The notes under the pieces are model-generated. The model worked only from the letters and a program-made list of their open reading frames with translations, was not told the DNA's origin and ran no database searches. This document shows positions 56,601 through 63,989 of a DNA stretch of 64,000 nt, piece after piece. Both the position numbers and the translations under genes were made by a program. Within the stretch, counting starts at the first letter, position 1, and each line of letters begins with the position of its first letter. The stretch spans positions 806,001 to 870,000 of the forward strand of contig NZ_CP077771.1 of the NCBI RefSeq assembly GCF_019134595.1, written 5' to 3'. The DNA comes from Pseudoalteromonas shioyasakiensis. Lineage in GTDB: Bacteria > Pseudomonadota > Gammaproteobacteria > Enterobacterales > Alteromonadaceae.

Positions 56601-58801
56601 GAGTCGCCGAAAGAAACCGTTATTATTATCTCATCATTTTCAGCATCGGTTACTATAATTTTATATGTATATGACTGACCAGCTTGCACAACTGTAACAG
56701 GTTCAGATTCAATGACGGGTAGATCATTAACCGGCGTAATTGTGATACTAAACATTTGATTTGTTATTGGTTCGGCAGAGTCTTCTCCCCCATCAGCTAA
56801 GTCGAAATTAAAACTATCTGACGTAGTTTCACTACCATTATGCTCATAATAAAGAATAGAATCATCTAGTGTTTGCTGGGTAAACGTTGAGTTTAATGCA
56901 AGTCCCTCACCTGAGTCTAAACTGCCATTATCATTGGCATCTACAAACAAGCTGCCATTAGTAGGTACTGATTTAAGCGTAAATGTAAGCCCTGTACCAG
57001 AGTCATCAGGATCAGTTGCAGATAAATTCAAAGTAGAAATTACTTTTGCTGCACCTTCATCAATTAAAAGGCCTTTATTAACACTAATAGACGGGGCTTT
57101 GTTAACTTTAACTACGTTATAAGTTAAAGTTACAGGCGAGGCGCTCTCAGTGCCATCAATCAGTTCGCTCGTGAATGTGAATTCACCTGTGTAGTTACTA
57201 TCAAGAGTAAAGGTTAAGTTATCAATACTCGCATTTACATCACTGACACTGCCCGAGATTGTTAATACACCTGAACTTGCATCAAAGTTATAAACTGCGC
57301 TTCCACTAGCACTACCTGAAAAGTCACCTGCATTAGTATCCGAAAGTGAAATGGTTAATAAAATACTATCGCTATCATTATCAGAAACTTTTACACCTTG
57401 AAGCGGGTTTCCTATTGATTCTCCTTGATTAATAGAATTAGATGAATCAGAGAATGATGTTGAAGTAAATTTTTTTACAGTGCCTAACGCAATTGAGCTA
57501 CCGTCGGCATAAAAAACATAAGGTGTGTTTTGGCTATCAAGGGCTATACGGTTAAAGTCAGTGAACTTTTCGGTAAATCCCCTAGCTCCAACAAACTGCC
57601 AAGTGCTATTTTGATAAGTTACAACACTCCCTCTTGCTGGATCAACTCCATAGTCTGTGGCAAATATAAAGGGAATGTCGTTTTCCCCCAATACAAAATC
57701 AGGATAAAATACTTCATTACCTGTGATATTCTCGTGAAGTGATGTCCAGCTTGTGCCATCAAATTTATAAAGTGTAAGCCCCTTTGTAAATCGGCTGTTC
57801 TCAGTTGGAGCACTCAATAAAACATTGTCTTTGCTGTCAATTGCTATTGTCGTGTAGTTTGCATCGACATTTGAAATACCTGCTTCGCCTACATATCCCC
57901 AAGATAAGCCATTAAACGACATAACTGAAGCACCAGAGGAAGCTAGAGAAAAGTCTCTAAATGAAACGTAAGGAGTATTTGTGCTATCAAAAGCAAGATC
58001 AGTATAACCAACTTTTGAAGGTGAAAACCCTTCAACACCAATCCCTACCCATTTAGCACCATTATATTTTTTTAAAACAGCTTTATTGCTGAAATTGCTA
58101 TCGTTATAAACAATATGTAAGACACCATTATTATCAAATGCTAAATTAGAGAAAAAACCTAAGCCGCTCGATATAAGTGAACCTACATCATTCCAAGTAC
58201 TCCCATCAAAACTCAACACTCTTAGCCTGCCAGAGTTACCTTCATCAGCAAAAGAAACGTACGGAGTATTATTACTATCAAAAATTAGATCTGTGTAATA
58301 AATGTTTCCATTTGCAATATTTTTATTTCCGACATACTCCCAATCTGTACCATTGAACTTCATGACACTGCCATTTTTCGTTGATGTATCAGCGAAAATT
58401 ACCCAAGGCACATCGTTAGCATCAAGCCTAATTCTTGAATGGATACCACTTTTAGATGACCCCGCGAATTTAGCACTGCCAACTAATTCCCAGGCACTAA
58501 CGCTCAAGCTAGGCGCTTCATTCGATTTGGTTACATTAAGTGTTGAATTTTTTTGCACATTGTAATCTGACAACGAACGACCATTTTCTAATGTTTGACC
58601 ATTAAAGGTGATGATCTGCCGAGCTTGCTCAATACTCGTCTGCTGCTCAACAAGGCCTTTTACCGTTTCAATGCTGTCGCTTGGCTCAACATCGAGTGTG
58701 AAGGTCTGAGTAGGTGCGATAATTGTAATCGGCATAGCCAATATAGACATAGGCGCAATAAGCGCTATGAGGTATAGGTATTTAATAATTGTTGATAGCA
58801 T
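50639..58801 (-). CDS. Giant exported surface protein: ubiquitin-like domain, propeller, cadherin/Ig-like repeats, GlyGly-CTERM
   Basis: 2720 aa. Signal peptide residues 1-22 (ending SILA). A ubiquitin-like domain at 23-92 contains TLDVEPSDSIETVK and GRSLSDYNVQKNSTL. Seven propeller-type repeats of about 50 residues (about 104-450) each start W-x-x-V-G. Putative-Ig/cadherin repeats span about 690-1155 (LPSWLTF, GTPTNDDVGTH). VCBS/cadherin-like repeats span about 1157-1635 (NDSDVD, GSDSFTYTV). Further Ig-like modules and a Calx-beta-like domain (about 2080-2185) follow, then calcium-type Asp-rich repeats (SDNDGIPDYLD, about 2289-2315) and a choice-of-anchor-U-like region with two Cys. Two more cadherin-like repeats precede the GlyGly-CTERM tail (TSGGALPLSLISLLLLL, ending YRARR). 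It is probably a type II-secreted, rhombosortase-processed adhesin. Confidence 0.88.
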   Translation of the reverse strand: MLSTIIKYLYLIALIAPMSILAMPITIIAPTQTFTLDVEPSDSIETVKGLVEQQTSIEQARQIITFNGQTLENGRSLSDYNVQKNSTLNVTKSNEAPSLSVSAWELVGSAKFAGSSKSGIHSRIRLDANDVPWVIFADTSTKNGSVMKFNGTDWEYVGNKNIANGNIYYTDLIFDSNNTPYVSFADEGNSGRLRVLSFDGSTWNDVGSLISSGLGFFSNLAFDNNGVLHIVYNDSNFSNKAVLKKYNGAKWVGIGVEGFSPSKVGYTDLAFDSTNTPYVSFRDFSLASSGASVMSFNGLSWGYVGEAGISNVDANYTTIAIDSKDNVLLSAPTENSRFTKGLTLYKFDGTSWTSLHENITGNEVFYPDFVLGENDIPFIFATDYGVDPARGSVVTYQNSTWQFVGARGFTEKFTDFNRIALDSQNTPYVFYADGSSIALGTVKKFTSTSFSDSSNSINQGESIGNPLQGVKVSDNDSDSILLTISLSDTNAGDFSGSASGSAVYNFDASSGVLTISGSVSDVNASIDNLTFTLDSNYTGEFTFTSELIDGTESASPVTLTYNVVKVNKAPSISVNKGLLIDEGAAKVISTLNLSATDPDDSGTGLTFTLKSVPTNGSLFVDANDNGSLDSGEGLALNSTFTQQTLDDSILYYEHNGSETTSDSFNFDLADGGEDSAEPITNQMFSITITPVNDLPVIESEPVTVVQAGQSYTYKIIVTDAENDEIIITVSFGDSYPHWIGYNATTRTITGFPEQLDIGTYPITIYVTENGVEKLKQEYSLNVIRKNEAPVITSSAPVWATEDTEYLYSVKASDADMGDTLTFSAIGLPSWLTMDAKSGVLSGTPTNDDLGTHAVAVVVTDSLNASDKQDFVINVANVNDKPTITSSPVITATEGELYSYKFTAVDVDPGDSITYSGLNLPSWLTFNSVSQILSGTPTNENVGKHAITLLAVDSKKETSTQKFTLTVMNVNDAPVISSTPITTATEDSIYNYTLSATDVDKGDTLTYSAKTLPSWLSLNAATGLVSGTPSNDDVGTHTVSLTVTDSAKESDSQMFSITVENVNDAPVFSSTPITTATEDEQYSYTVSATDVDADDSLSYTALGMPSWLTFDDTTLTLSGTPTNDDVGTYNITLIVTDASKEEAKQEFTLNVVNVNDVPDVHDDKASVDEDNSVAINILENDSDVDNDLNPASVRVVTAPTLGKTSLNTANGVITYTPNENVNGSDSFTYTVDDLENGRSAIATVSITINPVNDAPFAKIDTAITEEDMAIEIDVALNDSDLDEGDSLDLSSLEVVTAPENGKASVQNKRILYTPNTDFNGSDTFTYRVADESGAMSNQASVMVTVGEVNDAPIALNDVAELDEDASIELSILDNDLDVDSDLTIDNVTITQAPAHGKVSINSASGTISYKPNADFFGSDSFTYSVKDDQSLISNIAEVKLTVNSVNDAPVANNDVAQLLEDTAHSINVLGNDLDVDGSLNKSSLEVFTEPEHGSTQIVDGMISYTPNANSNGEDSFSYRVKDDLGIWSNNATVFITVTAVNDAPLANNDATQIDEDESVIIDVTGNDSDVDGSIDEDSVKIVTEPAFGNIINNIDGTVTYTPVSNYVGFDSFTYSVVDNEGAESNTASVTITVLAVNDAPLIESAPVTSATQDEAYSYVLVVNDVDSADSYKLSATELPSWLDFNPDTGELSGTPSNDDVGTHVVTLLVTDAEGLTDTQTFVITVADVNDEATGGISISGEAKQGETLRVESTIEDADGLGEFTYQWMRNGVLITGATLSEYMLTDADIGATITVVVTYVDGNGNTETFTSGATSPVIIANVAPVASGEQFSTNEDESITFTLGYFDENGDELTFNLVTPVSNGTLTMDANRFMYQPNADFSGSDSFSYSVSDGVLTSELATVTIVVNPVNDAPVATPDNFTVNADLNEYVVLDVLANDIDVDGDALTLVKALASVGSIRIVDNKLEYLPPVGLNADVTITYQIKDASGEVIDVTLIVKVVSTVSDITITAPEDKTIASEGLFTKVNMGTAVALDSLGNPVRVTASSKGFFASGTHTVVWSAGEGSDQVTATQLIHVIPQVNFSKDQTATEGTSVIIKAILNGDAVTYPVVVPFTVSGDAIMGDDHDLSEGEFTFKQGQREAQLIVNLVEDDLPENTETLTVHFQEPKNAVVGPLGSHTLTIAEGNVAPSVELFAAQQGVGTRLIDKQAGEVTISALVTDANLADIHVFDWQVSDEAIIDADVIDDQLSFDPSILAEGVYEFMVTVDDGDKTGTVKLSLTVLDSLPELSAIDSDFDGINDDEEGYADSDNDGIPDYLDASSLATNVVQEKLVESEFFLMETEPGLHFSLGNVAFKASGSNTAITEDDAVKYGHNGLGANADDGFDYISGVFDFNVNEIPVAGQSVSIVIAQFSPIPSNAVYRKLMPTGWTEFAVDSRNSIASAQGAEGFCPPPQDAQYTQGLTEGHWCVQLTIEDGGPNDADGQVNRAIEDPSGIATLDTNNSQPVAMDDVMTVKRNISAYLDVLANDTDADGDLLTLTSATVDIGEVSIVNNELHFSPQAEHLGTATINYGVSDGNGGSAFAAVTVEVVENTAPQVSAIIDVTTDDQNPINIDIVGNVTDDDNNDFTIISASANNGVVVINDDGTLTYTPNVGFDGTDTVTFIISDGDGGTTQGQFNVVVKAYKKVIVEHKTSGGALPLSLISLLLLLAFIRCYQYRARR
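58526..58735 (-). other. Ubiquitin-like domain coding segment (residues 23-92 of the giant protein)
   Basis: Aligned by hand with eukaryotic ubiquitin from Met1, about 33 of 70 positions are identical with one single-residue gap. Shared stretches include VEPSD, GR-LSDYN and QK-STL. The positions equal to ubiquitin Lys27 and Lys63 are Lys, while those equal to Lys6, 11, 29, 33 and 48 are not. There is no LRLRGG tail; the sequence runs on into NVTKSNEAP, so it cannot be conjugated through its C-terminus like ubiquitin. The predicted signal cleavage would put the domain's Met at the mature N-terminus. Confidence 0.85.
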
Positions 58802-58924
58802 GACGTCGTGTTCCTGTAAAAATTTTAAGCTGTGAGTAATGTCATCAACAATGATTTACTCATGTTCTCAGCTATTCCTTGAGGTAATTTAAAATGTACG
58901 CCTCTTGCGTACATCGATAATGGG

Positions 58925-59599
58925 TTAGTCGAAGTAATATCTTGCGCCAATTGAGAGCATCGAAGCATCAGTTGAATCCAGCGCTGCATGGTCGTAACTT
59001 AGAAAAATCTGGGTATTTTTAAAGAGGTCAAAACTTGCTTCAACGCCATAGGTGACACTGTTACCACTGCGTTTTGCTTTAACTAACTGTGAGGAATCTG
59101 CTTGATATTGGTAATCTTGGTGCCAATCTAAATACCCCACTTTAGCTGTCAGCGATATTTCTTTGGTAATTGGCCAAGACGCTAACAGTGATATTTGCGG
59201 CCCAGTTGCTGATTCCGGGTAAACTTGTTTCATGGTGCTGTTAAAGTTATCTAAGTCGGTGACTTCGCCAGTAAAACTAAAATGTCTCTCACCAAAATCT
59301 ACATAACCAACTTGCAGTGAATAGATTGCATTGAATTTATAACCGATTGCAGCTTGGTAACCCGTATCCGAGTCTTTAACCGAAATAGAATCAATCAAGG
59401 TCCCTTGTTCATTGAGTGATGATTTTAGGCTTTTTGTGCTAATGTCTGTGGAGGCTGAGCCTATTTGCCCAGAAACAAACCAACCTGTTTGTTCAGCTTT
59501 ACTCTGTTGACTACAAAATAGAGACCCAGCAAATAGAATGACTGTCGCAGACTTAAGAACAAAACCATTTTGACTAGTGGAAAAGTATGAAGCTTTCAA
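58925..59599 (-). CDS. OmpA-like outer-membrane beta-barrel protein
   Basis: 224 aa with a signal peptide (likely cleaved after SKA near residue 35) and alternating beta strands: GWFVSGQIGSAS, TGYQAAIGYKFN, YSLQVGYVDFGE, ISLTAKVGYLDWH, VTYGVEASFDLF. It ends with the aromatic C-terminal strand SIGARYYFD needed for Bam insertion. There is no peptidoglycan-binding domain, so it is an eight-stranded barrel only. It lies 123 bases upstream of the giant protein gene on the same strand and could be co-transcribed. Confidence 0.88.
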   Translation of the reverse strand: MKASYFSTSQNGFVLKSATVILFAGSLFCSQQSKAEQTGWFVSGQIGSASTDISTKSLKSSLNEQGTLIDSISVKDSDTGYQAAIGYKFNAIYSLQVGYVDFGERHFSFTGEVTDLDNFNSTMKQVYPESATGPQISLLASWPITKEISLTAKVGYLDWHQDYQYQADSSQLVKAKRSGNSVTYGVEASFDLFKNTQIFLSYDHAALDSTDASMLSIGARYYFD

Positions 59600-59872
59600 A
59601 GTGGAGACCTCTTTAACAGGTTAATTGTTGTTGCAACGAATCCACTGTTAATTACGAACATCCACTTTGTACATGCCATTTACATTAGATTAAAATCCTA
59701 CCCATTCTAATGGGAAAATTCTGATTCAAGGTGGGTATGTGAAAATTCCGACAGTCTTTGTTATTAGTTCCGAGAAAGAACCTTTGTATGACTTGAATAG
59801 CAATTAGGGACTAGTACAGCTAAATTTATACCCTTAGGTATTTAATGCTTTTGAGCGAGAGTTAATTTTTTA
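59600..59872. promoter_or_regulatory. Divergent intergenic region between two outer-membrane barrel genes
   Basis: 273 bases between the OmpA-like gene (minus) and the frameshifted barrel gene (plus). Two small inverted repeats are visible, CCCATT-CT-AATGGG at 59701-59714 and ATACC-CTTA-GGTAT at 59828-59841. Either could be an operator; no promoter boxes are clear enough to call. Confidence 0.35.
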
Positions 59873-60849
59873 ATGAATAACAAGGTCATATCGTATTTAA
59901 CTGTTTGCATAATGATGACGTGTGTGTTTTGCGCGAGCAGCTATGCAAACCCAACCAAGCAACTCGAAACTGCATTTGCAACGTCGTTAGTTTTAACTGA
60001 TGGTGACAGTATTACCTTAGGTATAGGTGACTTTGATCCACAAACACTGTTTGACCTGCAACATGCCAATAGAGATGAAGACAGTATCGCGCTTAGAAAA
60101 AAGCTCAGACTCTACAGTATTCCTTACACTTGGCAGCTTGATGAGCCTATTTATCAACACAAACTTAGTCTTACTGGTAGGGTAAGCTATTTGAATCAAT
60201 CAGATTTCATTTCGTTATTTGATAATGTGGCTGACGACTACATTTCAGAAACGGTATATAACGGCATGATCGGCTTTAATGCCGAAAAGCTCTTGGCTCT
60301 AAATGGTCATATCAATTTGGCTTTAACACTCACTACTTACATTACAACAATGACTATGAGTATAACTCTCCCGAGTCTAGACGTAACTTCAAGCCTTTAG
60401 CTGAAAATCTTTACACCAACCTCAATAGTAATGCACTGGTGTTAAACCCAAATGCGACCATGATCTATCGCTTACCTAGGCGCTGGGGCTATTACGAGTA
60501 CAAGCTTAACTTCAATTACTACTATGGCTGGGCACTCTCTCACCCTGATGGGATAAGCAATGCAGCACCCGAAACATGGCGCACACTCAATGGTATTAAA
60601 GCTAAATTTAACATGTTCAAAATAGGGCTTTTTGAGCAAGCTTTTTACATCAAAGGCCAGCGAATCGATTTAGGCGGCGATAGTCGCGTAGCCTTTGGGA
60701 CCGATCACTTTTATGAATACGGTATCGGCTTTTTATGGGATAGTAGGAAGTGGACCTCGTGGTTTGACAACTTTGGTATCGGCATTAACATTCACAACGG
60801 TAGTAGCCTCGATGGTGCTGCTATTGTCTTGTACTTTAACGAAATTTAA
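59873..60849 (+). pseudogene. Frameshifted outer-membrane beta-barrel protein (solitary autotransporter-barrel type)
   Basis: Two open frames make one protein. The first (59873-60400) has a signal peptide (cleavage near SSYA) and normal barrel sequence up to about NGHIN near 60315. The other frame then continues naturally as FGFNTHYLHYNNDYEYNS and runs through RRWGYYEYKLNFNYYYGW to the C-terminal strand ending LYFNEI at 60849. Restoring one base near 60313-60316 gives about 325 codons. The composition and length fit the solitary outer-membrane autotransporter-like barrel family. No slippery heptamer is seen, so a one-base deletion or a sequencing error is more likely than programmed frameshifting. 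Confidence 0.8.
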
Positions 60850-60922
60850 TACTACTTTATAAAGAAAAAACTTTTAAACAGACTATATTCTTAGACATAA
60901 TCAAAATTCATGGAAGATTTAT

Positions 60923-62659
60923 ATGAAACATCACCTCGCAATCGCTTGTTCATTACTTGCCTTAACGGCTTGTGATAAAACCCCAGAACAAACAACTAAA
61001 ACGCTACCACTGCAAGTAAGTGCAGCAGATACCATTTATTATGGTGGTGATATTCTTACAATGACTGGCGATGAACCAGAGTATGTGCAAGCAATCGCAA
61101 CGCAAGGAGAAAAAATCATTTTTGTGGGTGATAAAAACAAAGCGCTTGAGCATAAGTTTGGCAAAACAAAGCTAGTTGATCTACAAGGTAAAACCTTAAT
61201 GCCAGGCTTTGTTGATGGCCATAGCCATGTCTATGGTGTTGGTTTGCAAGCCATGGTAGCCAATGTATTACCTAGCCCAGATGGTGATGCTAATACCGTT
61301 GAGCAAATCGTTAATATTCTCACCGCCGCACAAAATAACCCTGACTACATCACATTTATTGAAAAAACGGGTGCTATTTTAGGCTTTGGTTACGATGATG
61401 CTGAGCTTGATAGATACCCGACTAAAATGGACCTAGACCGCGTTAGCACCGAAAAGCCAGTCATTATTATTCATACCTCTGGGCACTTAAGTGTTGCAAA
61501 CAGTAAAGCCTTAGCAATGGCCGGCATCGACGAAAACACAGACAATCCTGACGGTGGGCTAATTCGTCGTATGGCCAATTCACAAGAACCCAATGGGGTG
61601 CTCGAAGAAAACGCGCACTTTGGTTTACTGTTTAAACTCATGCAGTCGTTTGATCCTGACTTACAAGATTTAATGCTGCAAGAAGGGCAAAATCTCTACA
61701 CAAAATACGGCTACACCACAGCACAAGAAGGACGAACAACTCAAGAAGCCTATGATTCGATGGTAAGATCATCCAAAGCGGATAAATTTATCATTGATGT
61801 GGTTGCCTATGCCGATATGGCTACCAGTAGCAGCTTTATGGACTCAAGCTATAATAGCAAAAACTACACGAATCATTTTCGTATTGGTGGTGTAAAACTT
61901 AACTTTGATGGCTCACCACAAGGGAAAACCGCTTGGTTATCTCATCCATACTTAAAAGCACCCGAAGGCCAAGAGCAAGGCTATGCAGGCTACCCTACTT
62001 TTAATGATGAACAAGCTTATCAGTATATTGAAACGGCCTTTGCCAATGGCTGGCAAGTGATGACTCATGCAAATGGTGATGCCGCCATTGAGCAATTTTT
62101 AAATGCTGTTGAAAATGCCAATAAAAAGCTTGGTAAAAAAGACCGCCGCCCTGTACTGATTCATGGTCAAACTATTCGTCAAGATCAGGTAAACCGTCTT
62201 AAAGAATTAGGCATATTTCCATCGCTCTTCCCAATGCATACCTTTTATTGGGGCGACTGGCATGTAAATTCGGTACTTGGTCACCCCCGTGCCGATTTTA
62301 TTTCGCCCACTCATGCGGTTCGCAAACAAGGATTAATGTTCAGCACCCATCATGATGCGCCTGTAGCTCTGCCAAACGCACTGCGTGTATTAGATGCAAC
62401 AGTGAACCGCACGACCCGAACAGATCAGGTCTTAGGCCCAGAACAACGCGTTTCTGTGTATACTGCACTACAAGCAATGACGACATGGCCTGCGTATCAA
62501 CACTTTGAAGAAAACTCAAAAGGGCAATTAAAACAAGGGATGCAAGCAGATTTAATTATCCTTGATAACAACCCGTTGAAAATAAAGCCTGCAGAGCTAC
62601 ATAACTTGCAAGTGGTAGAAACCATCAGCCGTGGTAAAACCGTCTACAGAATAAATTAA
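60923..62659 (+). CDS. Lipoprotein amidohydrolase (Amidohydrolase_3, YtcJ-like)
   Basis: 578 aa with a signal peptide and lipobox LTAC, so membrane-anchored outside the cytoplasm. The metal-binding motif is GFVDGHSHV (near residue 100). Further family residues are in GVKLNFDGSPQGKTAWL, MTHANGDAAIEQF, VLIHGQTIRQ and FSTHHDAPV. This metal-dependent hydrolase family acts on amide bonds in cyclic or acyl compounds; the substrate is unknown. It is followed after 19 bases by an exported phosphatase-like gene, probably co-transcribed. Confidence 0.9.
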   Translation: MKHHLAIACSLLALTACDKTPEQTTKTLPLQVSAADTIYYGGDILTMTGDEPEYVQAIATQGEKIIFVGDKNKALEHKFGKTKLVDLQGKTLMPGFVDGHSHVYGVGLQAMVANVLPSPDGDANTVEQIVNILTAAQNNPDYITFIEKTGAILGFGYDDAELDRYPTKMDLDRVSTEKPVIIIHTSGHLSVANSKALAMAGIDENTDNPDGGLIRRMANSQEPNGVLEENAHFGLLFKLMQSFDPDLQDLMLQEGQNLYTKYGYTTAQEGRTTQEAYDSMVRSSKADKFIIDVVAYADMATSSSFMDSSYNSKNYTNHFRIGGVKLNFDGSPQGKTAWLSHPYLKAPEGQEQGYAGYPTFNDEQAYQYIETAFANGWQVMTHANGDAAIEQFLNAVENANKKLGKKDRRPVLIHGQTIRQDQVNRLKELGIFPSLFPMHTFYWGDWHVNSVLGHPRADFISPTHAVRKQGLMFSTHHDAPVALPNALRVLDATVNRTTRTDQVLGPEQRVSVYTALQAMTTWPAYQHFEENSKGQLKQGMQADLIILDNNPLKIKPAELHNLQVVETISRGKTVYRIN

Positions 62660-62678
62660 ATACTTTTCAAGGAGTAAC

Positions 62679-63197
62679 ATGAATAAGTTTATACAATTAG
62701 CCTGTGCTGCGCTGCTGTCATTTTCAGCATTAGCAACACAAACAGCTGCTACGAAACTAGATATTTTAAATCTTAAGGCGCAGTCTGAGCATGTATTAAC
62801 CTCAGGGCAGCCAAATCAAACAGATTTTGCCAAGTTAAAACAACTTGGTATTGTGAACATCATCAACCTTCGCGGTGATAACGAAACGAATTGGTCTGAG
62901 CAAGATTTAGTCACTGAGCTTGGTATGAACTATTACCATATTCCTGTGCAATCTAAAGCTGATATTACCATTGAAAATGCCACGAAGCTTCAGGCCTTAC
63001 TCAATGAGCACCAACAGCAAACCACCTTACTTCACTGTGCGAGCAGCAACCGTGTTGGCGCTCTTGTAGCGTTATACAATGCCATAACCTTGGAAAAGCC
63101 AATTGATGAAGCTGTCGAGATTGGTAAGCAATGGGGCTTAAAGAGCCTTGAAGGAGTGGTAAGAAGTAAAGTAAACGAAGAAGTTGGTCAGCTATAA
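62679..63197 (+). CDS. Exported dual-specificity/tyrosine phosphatase-like protein
   Basis: 172 aa with a signal peptide (MNKFIQLACAALLSFSALA). The active-site loop is LLHCASSNRVGAL (HCxxxxR with Cys near residue 118), and GQPNQTDFAKLKQLGIVNIINLRG is the family's N-terminal pattern (quoted in part: GQPNQTDFAKLKQLGI). Periplasmic members of this beta-lactamase-hydrolase-like/DSP family have no firm substrate. A stem terminator overlaps its stop codon. Confidence 0.86.
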   Translation: MNKFIQLACAALLSFSALATQTAATKLDILNLKAQSEHVLTSGQPNQTDFAKLKQLGIVNIINLRGDNETNWSEQDLVTELGMNYYHIPVQSKADITIENATKLQALLNEHQQQTTLLHCASSNRVGALVALYNAITLEKPIDEAVEIGKQWGLKSLEGVVRSKVNEEVGQL

Positions 63198-63210
63198 GCT
63201 GACCAATTTT
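63184..63210 (+). terminator. Rho-independent terminator overlapping the phosphatase stop codon
   Basis: TTGGTCAGCT, loop ATA, AGCTGACCAA forms a ten-base perfect stem followed by TTTT. The gene's TAA falls in the loop and the start of the second arm. Confidence 0.85.
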
Positions 63211-63407
63211 GCTCTGCACATCATCACTATTAAGCAATTCAGCTGTCACCTTCGCTACATAAAGTTACATTTGTAATAACTGAAACATTTCATTAAAAAC
63301 AGCAAGTTAAGTATAATTTATGTGTATTTAAATAATACATGTAATATGCATTCTGTGCGAATTTAGCCCAGCACAGTTTTGCTAAATAATTTTGGGCAAG
63401 GAAAATA

Positions 63408-63956
63408 ATGTCAATAATAAAAACAACTTCAGTTTTATTTGTAACTTTATTAGCAACTGGCTGTGCCAATAAAGTACATACTTACTCAACTTCAACTGAA
63501 AACACGATGAAACTTAGAAGTGTTTCAAAATCAGGATTAAAATCAAAAGTAGGTGATTTTACAGACTCAGAAAGAGAAGAAAGTAAGGTAATGTGCAGGT
63601 TAGCCACACCTATAGGGACACCTGAAGGGAAAACATTCGCAACTTACATACGAGATTCAATACTCTCTGAGATGGTGGTTGCAGATTTATATGATGAAGC
63701 ATCTGTAAGTACAATCACCGCCAATTTGAATGACATATACGGAAGCACAGTGATTGGTAATGCCTACTGGGAATTTGATATGTCACTAAGATCTTCAAAC
63801 GGAAATGGGTTTGACATCAAATCACGATATGATTACGAATCAAGTTACACAGCTGCATCAGCTTGCTCAGAGATGCAGCGTTCATTTGTACCAGCAGTTC
63901 AGAAGTTAAACTCTGAAATATTTGCACACCCTGACTTTAATAAACTTCTTAATTAA
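63408..63956 (+). CDS. Lipoprotein of unknown function (182 aa)
   Basis: Signal peptide with lipobox LLATGC (Cys at residue 19). The mature part has a mixed fold with one disulfide candidate (MCRLA and ASACSEM). Its pattern (SEREESKVMCRLATPIGTP, then TFATYIRDSILSEM, and IYGSTVIGNAYWEFDMSL) suggests an envelope lipoprotein in which a small domain binds or spans peptidoglycan. I do not recognise a family. An AAGGA lies eight bases before the ATG. A hairpin follows near the window end. Confidence 0.72.
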   Translation: MSIIKTTSVLFVTLLATGCANKVHTYSTSTENTMKLRSVSKSGLKSKVGDFTDSEREESKVMCRLATPIGTPEGKTFATYIRDSILSEMVVADLYDEASVSTITANLNDIYGSTVIGNAYWEFDMSLRSSNGNGFDIKSRYDYESSYTAASACSEMQRSFVPAVQKLNSEIFAHPDFNKLLN

Positions 63957-63969
63957 ATACTTATATTTA

Positions 63970-63989
63970 GAGGCAACTAATGTTGCCTC
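63970..63989 (+). terminator. Hairpin after the lipoprotein gene, probable terminator
   Basis: GAGGCAAC, loop TAAT, GTTGCCTC: an eight-base perfect stem 14 bases after the stop. The following bases are ATTAAAG and the window ends soon after, so a T-run is not evident and the call is tentative. Confidence 0.5.

Noticed and set aside
50639..58801. Many plus-strand open frames inside the giant surface protein gene, including one of 124 codons
   Set aside because: They are antisense shadows of repeated low-complexity coding sequence, without ribosome sites or domain features.
60300..60330. Programmed -1 frameshift as explanation for the split barrel gene
   Set aside because: The direction fits, but no X-XXY-YYZ slippery site or following pseudoknot is evident, so mutation or sequencing error is simpler.
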